A program made the position numbers and the translations under genes. From QWHO01 sp039809865 (GTDB lineage: Bacteria; Vulcanimicrobiota; Xenobia; Xenobiales; QWHO01): 64,000 nt of DNA. Where the stretch lies: contig JBDHVW010000010.1 of assembly GCA_039809865.1 (NCBI GenBank), positions 77,229 through 141,228 of the forward strand, in the 5' to 3' direction. Shown in pieces: positions 1-6,882 of the stretch. Positions within the stretch are counted from its first letter, which is position 1. Each line of letters starts with the position of its first letter. The notes below the pieces were generated by a model that saw only the letters and a program-made list of their open reading frames with translations, did no database searches and was not told where the DNA came from.

Positions 1-1257
1 CTTCCCGACCCAGTCGACGGGGATCAGGTTGAGCTCGGCGCTGGGATCGCCCGGGAAGATGCTGGCCATACGGTACAGCACCCAGGTCTTGGAGAACTTG
101 ATCCAGTCGCCCTGGCTCTCTTTCAGGGCATCGCGAGCCCGGCCGAAAGCGTTCACGGGCGCGTTGACCACCTTCTGGTCGCCGCGGTTGTTCCCGGTGC
201 GGCTGTCTCCGATGACGATCGCCGGGCACAGCTGCACCACGCGCAGACCCTCGTCGAGCATGAAGCGCTCGGTCTCGATCGACCCGAAGGCCTTGGTCAG
301 CTCGTAGAAGTTGTTGTAGAAATTGCGCGGAAAGACGACCTCGTCCTCACGCGCCTCCTGTTTGCGCTGGCGCCCGTGAATGTAGGCCGTCTCGATCGAG
401 ATGTGCTCGACGAAAGGGCTCCCGGGCGTCCGCTGGAGGCCCAGCGAGAAGTTGAGCGCGTTGAGGCTGCCCAGTACGTTGGCGTTGTACGACTCGAGAT
501 AAGGATCGTCGAAGGCTACGCTGGCCGCGCAGTGGATGACGTGGGTCGCGGTCCGGGCCAGCTCCTGGCGGTCTTCCTCGCTCACGCCCAGGTTGGGCTT
601 CTCGATGTCCCCATCGATGAAACGAAACTTGGAGCGGTGGGCCGGCTCGTCCAACCACAGCTCGGAAAGCAGCTCCTGGCCACGCTCGGTGGGACTGATC
701 ACCTTTTCGATCTCGCCGGTGCGCCGATTCTTGATGACCTTGGGGCGGATCAGCACGACCATCTCTGCCACCGCCGGGTCATTGGCAACCTGGTAGATGA
801 CCTCTTTGCCCACGAAGCCGGTGCCACCCGTCAGCAGCACGCGCAGGCCATCGGCCTTCTGGAACTGCTCGGTAGCCTCGCGGCGGAGGCGCTCGATGGT
901 CGCCTCGATCTCGGTCCGGTTCTGGGCCGAGCGCTTGTACCGGAAGTAAAACTCGCGGCGCCGCAGGCCGAAGAGCGATTCGGCAATCTTCTTGGGGTCC
1001 TTGGAGCCGACCGCTTTGGCCAGCATCTCGGCGGTCCTCTTGCCGAAGCTGCGAACGCGCTTCATCGTGGAGCGGGCTTTGTCTTCGTCGCCGGTGCGCA
1101 CCAGCCAGGAGGCCAGAGAGCGGGCATAGACGTCGACGATGTTGTAGTCGCGGTGTTTCTGCACCAGCAGCTCGTCGGGCTCGATCGGTCCCTCGAGCAC
1201 TTCTCCGGTGGCCAGACTCACGCGTTCGATATAGTGGCCCGGGGCGGAATCCTGCAT
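1..1257 (-). CDS. Fatty acyl-CoA reductase-like SDR (NAD_binding_4), C-terminus off the window
   Basis: The reading frame is open to the left edge, so the C-terminus is missing; 419 codons are visible. After about 135 helical, basic residues comes a Rossmann fold with the dinucleotide motif TGGTGFVG (residues 143-150) and a downstream Y-x-x-x-K pair (YELTK, Tyr318 and Lys322), the active-site signature of extended short-chain dehydrogenases. The overall layout resembles the NAD_binding_4 group of fatty acyl-CoA or thioester reductases, which reduce acyl-CoA or acyl-carrier thioesters to aldehyde or alcohol with NAD(P)H. The ATG at 1257 is preferred because the encoded N-terminus is continuous and no better start lies upstream. 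It reads divergently from the lipoprotein at 1354. Substrate unknown; an NDP-sugar epimerase is a less likely alternative. Confidence 0.72.
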   Translation of the reverse strand, partial: MQDSAPGHYIERVSLATGEVLEGPIEPDELLVQKHRDYNIVDVYARSLASWLVRTGDEDKARSTMKRVRSFGKRTAEMLAKAVGSKDPKKIAESLFGLRRREFYFRYKRSAQNRTEIEATIERLRREATEQFQKADGLRVLLTGGTGFVGKEVIYQVANDPAVAEMVVLIRPKVIKNRRTGEIEKVISPTERGQELLSELWLDEPAHRSKFRFIDGDIEKPNLGVSEEDRQELARTATHVIHCAASVAFDDPYLESYNANVLGSLNALNFSLGLQRTPGSPFVEHISIETAYIHGRQRKQEAREDEVVFPRNFYNNFYELTKAFGSIETERFMLDEGLRVVQLCPAIVIGDSRTGNNRGDQKVVNAPVNAFGRARDALKESQGDWIKFSKTWVLYRMASIFPGDPSAELNLIPVDWVGK

Positions 1258-1353
1258 GGAGCAACCATTGGACTGGACCTTTCAGCGTTCCTTCAGACGA
1301 ACGATTTAGACTGCTCCCAGACAGATACACAAACCGACCTTGGAGGGTGTCCC

Positions 1354-1830
1354 ATGAATACGATGTCTCCCCTGTCGATGAGCGCCAACACTTACGTCTC
1401 CTCCTCCTCCGGCCGCGGCAAAGCCGCCCCCGTCGAGCAGTCCGAGGTTCAGGCGCCTGGCGAGCAAGTTACCATCAGCGACGCCCCCGCCGCCGAACGG
1501 CGCTCGGGACGCGGCCTCGGACGCATCGGAATGGCGACCGCCGCCGTCGTGCTGGCCACCGTCCTCAGCGGCTGCGCCGTCACCACCGGTGGTTTCGGCC
1601 CCTACGGCTACCATCAAGAGACCGTCGGCGTGACCCCGAACGGAACGATTTACCAGCACAACACCCAGGTGAGCCCGTGGGGCATCCAGCAGCAGGGTGG
1701 CGCGATCGGTCCGAACGGCAGCTACTACTACCAGAACGGCGCGCCGGTCTACGTGGTGCCGCAGCATCACCACCACTACCGCCCGCACTGCACCCCGATG
1801 ACCTACTGGAGCCCGGGCACCTGCTACTGA
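1354..1830 (+). CDS. Putative lipoprotein with unusually long pre-lipobox leader
   Basis: 158 residues. The start at 1354 has a good Shine-Dalgarno (TGGAGGG at 1341-1347). About 59 polar residues precede a short hydrophobic stretch (60-73) ending in the lipobox-like LSGC, with Cys74 as the possible lipidation site. The remainder is rich in Gly, Tyr, Asn and Gln with a run of four His, and resembles small surface or spore-coat-type proteins; I recognise no domain. A lipoprotein signal this far from the start is odd. Either translation begins at Met60 (1531), giving a normal lipoprotein, or the segment is a tail-exposed membrane anchor. The leader contains GEQVTISDAP, similar in style to GDKVEMSQ in the metallopeptidase at 44586. 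The cupin below overlaps its stop codon. Confidence 0.6.
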   Translation: MNTMSPLSMSANTYVSSSSGRGKAAPVEQSEVQAPGEQVTISDAPAAERRSGRGLGRIGMATAAVVLATVLSGCAVTTGGFGPYGYHQETVGVTPNGTIYQHNTQVSPWGIQQQGGAIGPNGSYYYQNGAPVYVVPQHHHHYRPHCTPMTYWSPGTCY

Positions 1831-2132
1831 GCGCCCTTCCGGTCCAGACCACCGCGGACGCGCTGGCCTCCTCGGGCGGGGGCTACGAGGTCCTGCACAC
1901 CTCTCCCGGCCTCGAGCTGGGGGTCTATGTCCTGTGCGCTCCCCATCCCGACGGGCAGGGAATTCACTCCGACGACGAGTTCTACATGCTCGTCGAGGGC
2001 AGTGGCACCCTGGTGGTAGAAAAAGAACGCTTCACCCTCGAGCAGGGTGAAGCGATTTTCGTTCCGGCGGGCGCCAGGCATCGCTTCGAGGACTATGAAG
2101 TCCTCAAGCTGCTGGTCATTTTTCGACGCTAG
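1827..2132 (+). CDS. Small single-domain cupin
   Basis: About 101 residues forming one cupin barrel. Cupin motif 1 is visible as HSDDEFYMLVEGSG and motif 2 as PAGARHRFEDY, giving the His/Glu and His ligands usual for a bound metal. Members act as sugar isomerases, small dioxygenases or ligand sensors; the substrate cannot be told here. The frame has no ATG, GTG or TTG between the previous stop and the conserved fold. The best candidate is a CTG at 1827 that overlaps the TGA of the upstream lipoprotein gene (CTGA), implying translational coupling. A sequencing error, or a frameshift fusing it to the upstream gene, is the alternative. It ends convergently against the secreted protein at 2129, overlapping it by 4 bp. 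Confidence 0.6.
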   Translation: MSALPVQTTADALASSGGGYEVLHTSPGLELGVYVLCAPHPDGQGIHSDDEFYMLVEGSGTLVVEKERFTLEQGEAIFVPAGARHRFEDYEVLKLLVIFRR

Positions 2133-2749
2133 ATCGCCTGGTAGTCGTAGTTCTCCGTCACGATGTCGATGTTGTGATCGGGGACGCTGATGGTGATCTT
2201 CTGGGGCGCGTTCACCCCCGGCGCCACCTCGCCGAGATCCACGTTCAGCTGCAGGGGAACGTTGTCGTAGGACGTGTTGACCTGCATCGATTTCGGCTCG
2301 CGGCTGGCCATGTCGGCCGTCACGGTGACCTGGTCGCCAGGGGTGACCAGACCGGTTCCGACGATCTGAACGACTCCGTTGCCCATGGGCGTGAGCTTTC
2401 CGGCCATCAAGAACGCTTTCATCTTGTCCTTGGGCACGGTCGAGTAAGGCTCGAGCGTGTTGCGAAGCCCGTCGATCCAGTCCTGGGCCTTTTCCGCCTT
2501 GCGGTTGGCCAGGCGCTGGCGCAACGGCCCCGAGGGGGGCTGCGCGGACACGTCCGGGGACGTGAGGGCAGTCTTCTGGAGCTGGCCGTCCGGGCCCATG
2601 CGCACCTGATTGACCATCACCTTGCGCACCTGGCCATTCACTTCGACCTGGGTCTTGCTCTTCCAGGTGTAGCCCTGGAGAGCGGCGTTCTGGGCCAGGC
2701 AAATCTGCACGGCCACAAACAACAGGAAAAGGGGTCTGAAGATTCGCAT
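2129..2749 (-). CDS. Secreted protein of unknown function
   Basis: 206 residues from the ATG at 2749, chosen because it starts a clean signal peptide (MRIFRPLFLLFVAVQICLAQ). A longer in-frame start at 2800 would place 17 charged residues in front. The mature part is polar, with a helical middle (about residues 60-110) and a beta-rich C-terminal half containing repeated Val/Thr strands, ending NYDYQAI. No family was recognised. It stands alone, divergent from the 28-residue gene at 2866, and its stop overlaps the convergent cupin stop by 4 bp. Confidence 0.6.
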   Translation of the reverse strand: MRIFRPLFLLFVAVQICLAQNAALQGYTWKSKTQVEVNGQVRKVMVNQVRMGPDGQLQKTALTSPDVSAQPPSGPLRQRLANRKAEKAQDWIDGLRNTLEPYSTVPKDKMKAFLMAGKLTPMGNGVVQIVGTGLVTPGDQVTVTADMASREPKSMQVNTSYDNVPLQLNVDLGEVAPGVNAPQKITISVPDHNIDIVTENYDYQAI

Positions 2750-2865
2750 CGCCCCGGATTCCAAATCGACCCCAAAATCCCTCCGGGCCAAGTATCCCAA
2801 TCCGTAGTCCCGGGGGCGCTCGAGGCCCTACACTGAGCCCAGAATCGGACAGGAGGACAAACCCA

Positions 2866-2952
2866 ATGAGTGACCGTGAATTGATCGACCTGGTGGACCG
2901 CGCCCTTTCCCCCTTCGTAGCCAAGAAGGATTCCCGCCGCCCCAAACGTTAA
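2866..2952 (+). CDS. Small 28-residue basic-tailed protein
   Basis: A short frame starting MSDRELIDLVDRAL and ending in KKDSRRPKR. It is supported by a perfect Shine-Dalgarno, AGGAGG at 2851-2856, nine bases from the ATG, and lies 9 bp upstream of the LLM oxidoreductase gene on the same strand. The peptide predicts an acidic amphipathic helix and then a strongly basic tail. It may be a genuine small protein or a translated leader coupling into the oxidoreductase. Function unknown. Confidence 0.45.
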   Translation: MSDRELIDLVDRALSPFVAKKDSRRPKR

Positions 2953-2961
2953 TCCCCCCGG

Positions 2962-3801
2962 ATGAAGTTCGGGCTCCTCTTTCCTCAAACCGAGTTCGGC
3001 AGCGATCCCCAGGCCCTGCGCGAGTATGGCCGGGCCTGCGTCGAGGCCGGATTCGATCACCTCGTGTGCTACGAGCACGTCCTGGGCGCGGTGCGAGACC
3101 GTTTGCCCCGCGACTACGCCCCTTACACCATCGACGATGCTTTCCACGAGCCCTTTTCGCTCTTCTCGTTCCTGGCCGCCGTCGCCCCCGAGCTTGGATT
3201 CGCCACCGGCATCCTGGTGCTACCCCAGCGCCAGGCGCAACTGGTGGCCAAGCAGGCCGTCGACGTTCAGCTCAAGAGTGGCGGAAAGTTCCGTCTGGGA
3301 GTGGGGATCGGCTGGAATCACGCCGAGTTCGAGGCCATGGGCTGCGGCTTCAAGAACCGCGCCGCTCGTATGGAAGAGCAGATCGACGTGATGCGCCAGC
3401 TCTGGTCCCAGGACCGGGTCGACTTCGTCGGCCGTTTCCATCACCTGGACGGAGTGGGGCTCAAGCCCCGAGCGGACGTGCCTGTGTGGTTCGGGGGGCG
3501 CGCCGAGGCTGCCCTCAAGCGAGCGGCCGAGGTCGGCGACGGGTTCTTCCCCCTGGCTCACCTCGAGGGGGGATGGGAAGCGACTTTCGAGCGCATGCGC
3601 GACTGGCGCGAATCGGCCGGCAAGTCGTGGGAGGGCTATGGAATCGAGGCACGCGTCGACGGCGTGCAGGGCTGGCGTGAGCAGGCCGAGATCTGGGCCC
3701 TGCGCGGCGCCACGCACGTCTATCTGGCGACGATGAACAAGGGATTGAACGGCGCGGCGGACCACATCGCCCATCTGCGCCAGCTCGGCCGGGAGCTCTA
3801 G
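2962..3801 (+). CDS. LLM-class (luciferase-like) F420- or flavin-dependent oxidoreductase
   Basis: 279 residues, a full-length single-domain TIM barrel of the bacterial luciferase-like family. Visible signatures are the N-terminal strand MKFGLLFPQ, the mid-protein LGVGIGWNHAEF typical of the F420-dependent subgroup (TIGR03619-like), and VPVWFGGRAEAALKRAA. These cytoplasmic enzymes transfer hydride between F420 or FMN and a varied substrate, so the reaction cannot be specified. It follows the 28-residue frame by 9 bp and ends convergently, with a 4 bp overlap, against the membrane protein at 3798. Use of F420 rather than FMN is an inference from the GWxxxEF motif; no F420 biosynthesis gene is in the window. 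Confidence 0.82.
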   Translation: MKFGLLFPQTEFGSDPQALREYGRACVEAGFDHLVCYEHVLGAVRDRLPRDYAPYTIDDAFHEPFSLFSFLAAVAPELGFATGILVLPQRQAQLVAKQAVDVQLKSGGKFRLGVGIGWNHAEFEAMGCGFKNRAARMEEQIDVMRQLWSQDRVDFVGRFHHLDGVGLKPRADVPVWFGGRAEAALKRAAEVGDGFFPLAHLEGGWEATFERMRDWRESAGKSWEGYGIEARVDGVQGWREQAEIWALRGATHVYLATMNKGLNGAADHIAHLRQLGREL

Positions 3802-4643
3802 GCCTTCTTCAGGACGACTCCGCCGATGATGATGCTGTCTTTGCCCTCTTGCACCGTGTTGAGCGTGCCGGGCGCAACCAGCTTGCTGACTTCCATCAAA
3901 GTCTCGATGCTCTCGGCGATCGGCTTGCTGCACGGACCCTGAATCAGCTCCAAGACCTCGCGGTCATCGCCGCCCTTCTGGGCTTTTCCAAGCAGGTTCT
4001 CCATCAACTCGTCGGCCGTTTTGCCCGGGAGCTGGCTCAACTTTGCATGGACCCGGCCCATCTGCGCGGCCTGCGTGTACTGGCCCGCGGCAGCCAGCTT
4101 CTGTTCCTGCCCCGCCAACCCCGCCAGGAAGACCTTGCTGTCGATCGAGACCGTGCTCGCCTGGGTGGGCTGATAGCTGCGGATGAAATCCTGATTGCGC
4201 TCGACCGCGCTGACGATGTCGCGGTGGGTGGCTTTCTCCTTCAGCCGGACGCCGGTGTAGACTCCCAGCCCGACCATTCCCGCGGTCAGACTGGCGCCGA
4301 CCGCAAGCACGGTCGTCTGCCCGGACACGGCGCCGCCGATCAGCAGAGAAGCGCCGACGAGACCCACCAATCCTCCGGGAATGGCAATCTCAGGGTGCCA
4401 CAGGAGATAATTGCCCAAGCCCCCGGTCTCGTACTCGGAGATGTGCGGATAGCCCATCGTGCGCAGCCGCTCGCTGGAGTTGCGGTGCATCTCGTAGAGG
4501 TTGGCCCCGTTGCTTTTCTGGAGGGTGTCCAGATCGTTGCGCGTCCGCTCGGCGCGAGCCAGCTTCCCCTCGCGAATCTCCTCGCTGCAACGCGACCGGA
4601 GCGCCTGAAAAACGAGCTCTCGCCGAGGGGCCTGCACTTCCAT
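3798..4643 (-). CDS. Membrane protein with GGVxLKK C-terminal tail
   Basis: 281 residues. An N-terminal helical, charged region (1-80) leads to two adjacent hydrophobic segments (about 88-108 and 113-133) rich in Gly/Ala, then a long helical C-terminal part. It ends in a beta-like tail, SIIIGGVVLKKA. No known domain. The tail resembles the end of the protein at 10958 (VQFAGVRLKKRGG) and an internal stretch of the protein at 30013 (YVNVGGIKVKKRA), suggesting a shared short module. The ATG at 4643 lies near the start of a minus-strand unit of its own; the P450 upstream ends at 4694. Confidence 0.6.
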   Translation of the reverse strand: MEVQAPRRELVFQALRSRCSEEIREGKLARAERTRNDLDTLQKSNGANLYEMHRNSSERLRTMGYPHISEYETGGLGNYLLWHPEIAIPGGLVGLVGASLLIGGAVSGQTTVLAVGASLTAGMVGLGVYTGVRLKEKATHRDIVSAVERNQDFIRSYQPTQASTVSIDSKVFLAGLAGQEQKLAAAGQYTQAAQMGRVHAKLSQLPGKTADELMENLLGKAQKGGDDREVLELIQGPCSKPIAESIETLMEVSKLVAPGTLNTVQEGKDSIIIGGVVLKKA

Positions 4644-4693
4644 CGTGCGCGGAGGATACGCATGCGTCCTGAAAAAATCCTGAAAACCTGTGC

Positions 4694-6031
4694 TCAGAGC
4701 TTCTTCAGCCGAAGCCTGAACCCATCGGGCTTGAGTGTCAACGTCTCTTTGACATCCAGCTGGTAGTTGCTGAAGTCCACCAGGTCGAACTCACGCAGCA
4801 CCATCGCCTGCACCAGGGCCGCCTCGTGCAGCGCGAACTGCTGGCCAATGCAGGCGCGGGGACCGGTGCCGAAGGGCTTGTAGGCGTGCGCCGGGAGCTC
4901 GCGGGCGACGGCGAACCGCTCGGGACGGAATTCCTCGGCATCGGCCCCCCACACGGTCCGGTCACGATGCAGCTCGTTGAGCAAGATCACGATGTTGGCC
5001 CCTTTGGGCACCAGGTACTGCCTTCCGATAATGGTATCCTCGCGCGGGTAGCGCGCAAAGGCAGGGGCCGTGGGCCAGAGGCGCAGGGCCTCCTGCAGCA
5101 CCATCTTGTTGTATTTGAGGGCTTTGACCTCGTTGTAGGTCGGCTCCTCGCTGAGGGTCAGCGCCTCCTGGCGCGCTTTCTCGAGCACCTCGCGGTGCTT
5201 GACGAGGTAGTAGAGAGCAAAGCTCAAAAGGCCGCTGGTCGTTTCATGCCCCGCGATCAGGAACGTGATGATTTGATAGCGGATGTTCTCGTCCGACAGC
5301 TTCTCGCCCGTGTCCGGATCGACCCCGGCCAGCATCGCGTGCAGCAAGTCCTCGGGCCCGCCGCCCTGGGCCCGGCGCTCGGCGATCACTTTGTCCACCA
5401 CGTCGAACATCAGCTGGATGTCGGCGCGGAAGCGGCGCTGCGTGAGGAGCATCAGCTTCGTGATGAAGGGCGGGCGTTGCAGCTGACTCTGGGCCTCGGC
5501 CAATCCGCGCACCATGGCCAGAATGAACGGGTGCGGCGTCTCCTGGCGAAAGCTGTGGAACCGGTAGTTGAACCCGCACAGGCCGATGGTATCCATCGTC
5601 AGGCGCGTCATGTCGGCCGCCACGTCCACTTCGTCGCACTTGCGCCACTTGTCCAGGAGCTGGCGGGTCATCTCCAGCATCATCGGATGATAGCCGTGCA
5701 TCGCCTTGCCGTGGAAGCTCGGCATCAGGATGTTATGGGCCTTTTGCCAGTTCGGCTCGTAGGTCCAGGCCGTGAACAAGCCGTCGCCCGAGAAAGGACG
5801 CACCTTCTGCAGCGCCGGACCGATGTTCTTGTCGAAAGTCTTGTCGTCGCAGACCTCGGCCACGAGATCCCGGCTGCACACGGAATACAGCATCCCGTTG
5901 GGCAGCGCGACGCGGTAGATCGGGCCATACTCGCGCGCCAGGCGGCACAGCTCCTGGAGGGGTTTTCCTCCGAGCATCTCGGGCAGGTTGCCCAGCGGAC
6001 CGTAGGTCGGGGGTTGCGGAATAGGTTTCAC
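4694..6031 (-). CDS. Cytochrome P450, CYP102-like heme domain without reductase
   Basis: 445 residues from a GTG at 6031 whose GTGA overlaps the PfkB stop. All P450 landmarks are present: I-helix AGHETTS (260-266), ExxR as EALR (314-317), and heme loop FGTGPRACIG with Cys394 as thiolate ligand. From memory of the family it matches the heme domain of the fatty-acid hydroxylase P450 BM3 (CYP102A) along its whole length: IPQPPTYGPLGNLPE at the start, GFNYRFHSF, LRLWPTAPAF and TLTLKPDGF near the end. It stops where that heme domain stops. The fused FMN/FAD reductase of CYP102 is absent, and the next gene is not a reductase. Positions matching the BM3 carboxylate anchors Arg47 and Tyr51 appear to be Gly and Ser, so its substrate may differ. 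Electrons must come from a separate partner or peroxide. Confidence 0.9.
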   Translation of the reverse strand: MKPIPQPPTYGPLGNLPEMLGGKPLQELCRLAREYGPIYRVALPNGMLYSVCSRDLVAEVCDDKTFDKNIGPALQKVRPFSGDGLFTAWTYEPNWQKAHNILMPSFHGKAMHGYHPMMLEMTRQLLDKWRKCDEVDVAADMTRLTMDTIGLCGFNYRFHSFRQETPHPFILAMVRGLAEAQSQLQRPPFITKLMLLTQRRFRADIQLMFDVVDKVIAERRAQGGGPEDLLHAMLAGVDPDTGEKLSDENIRYQIITFLIAGHETTSGLLSFALYYLVKHREVLEKARQEALTLSEEPTYNEVKALKYNKMVLQEALRLWPTAPAFARYPREDTIIGRQYLVPKGANIVILLNELHRDRTVWGADAEEFRPERFAVARELPAHAYKPFGTGPRACIGQQFALHEAALVQAMVLREFDLVDFSNYQLDVKETLTLKPDGFRLRLKKL

Positions 6032-6837
6032 AGGTGTGCTCCATAAGGACCTTTGCCGGTCAAGCAGATGGCGCCGCAACGGGCGGCATAGGCGAAAACG
6101 CGCTCCAGCTCCCAGCCCTGACCGAGGCCATAGGTCACACCCGCGGCAAAAGTATCTCCGCAGCCGTAGGCATCCACGACCGGCCCGGGCAGCTCGGCGG
6201 CCGGGAAACGGCCCTGGCTGCCGTCCTCGCGCTCCCAGACGCCGCCCTCCCCGCCCTCGGTCAGCACGCTCAGGGCAGGCGGCGGGTGAAGATGACGAGG
6301 GTCGAAGCGCTCCGTCAGGTCGTTGTTGCTGCCGATGACCGCATCGAGCTTCACGCCGGTCAGCTCCTGCAGCACCCGACTGGTGGATACGAGGTTGCGG
6401 GCCCGGCGCGCGTGGAGCAGCGCGCTGCGATCACCGGCGGTGAAGTAGACTGCGTCGCAGCCGTCGAGCCGATCCCAGTCCAGCTTGTCGTCGCCGCTGG
6501 CTCCCAGACGCGGCCCGAGCACCGTGATGGTGCGCTCGCCCTCGTCGTCCACGAAGGTCACGCCGCGGCGTTGGGGCGGGGGGCGCCAGGCCACTTGCAG
6601 CGTGACGCCGAGCTGGCTCAGCTCGGTGGCGGCCCGGTGCCCCAACTCGTCATCGCCCAGGGCGGTGTAAAAGAGCACTTCTCCGGCCATGCGCCCCAGT
6701 TGGACCGCGGCCACGCCCCCTCCCCCACCGGGCTCCTGCCAGCTCTCGGAGGCGTGCGCGATCTCTCCCGCCAGCGGCACGTGAGGCACTCGCAGAAACT
6801 CGATCCACTCCACGTGCCCGACCACGGCATAGCGCAT
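6028..6837 (-). CDS. PfkB-family carbohydrate/nucleoside kinase
   Basis: 269 residues. The C-terminal PfkB signature is clear as DAYGCGDTFAAG, containing the anion hole and catalytic Asp, and an N-terminal glycine cluster (GGGGGVAAVQLGRM) fits the sugar-binding lid. Family members phosphorylate sugars, nucleosides or related alcohols with ATP in the cytoplasm. The protein is somewhat short for ribokinase or fructokinase (about 300). It lies 45 bp after the calpain-like gene and its stop overlaps the P450 start (GTGA), so the two are probably translated together. Substrate unknown. Confidence 0.85.
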   Translation of the reverse strand: MRYAVVGHVEWIEFLRVPHVPLAGEIAHASESWQEPGGGGGVAAVQLGRMAGEVLFYTALGDDELGHRAATELSQLGVTLQVAWRPPPQRRGVTFVDDEGERTITVLGPRLGASGDDKLDWDRLDGCDAVYFTAGDRSALLHARRARNLVSTSRVLQELTGVKLDAVIGSNNDLTERFDPRHLHPPPALSVLTEGGEGGVWEREDGSQGRFPAAELPGPVVDAYGCGDTFAAGVTYGLGQGWELERVFAYAARCGAICLTGKGPYGAHL

Positions 6838-6882
6838 GGGGAAGCGCTTTCACCCTCGACGGGGGAGTCCTCTCCGCGAAGG

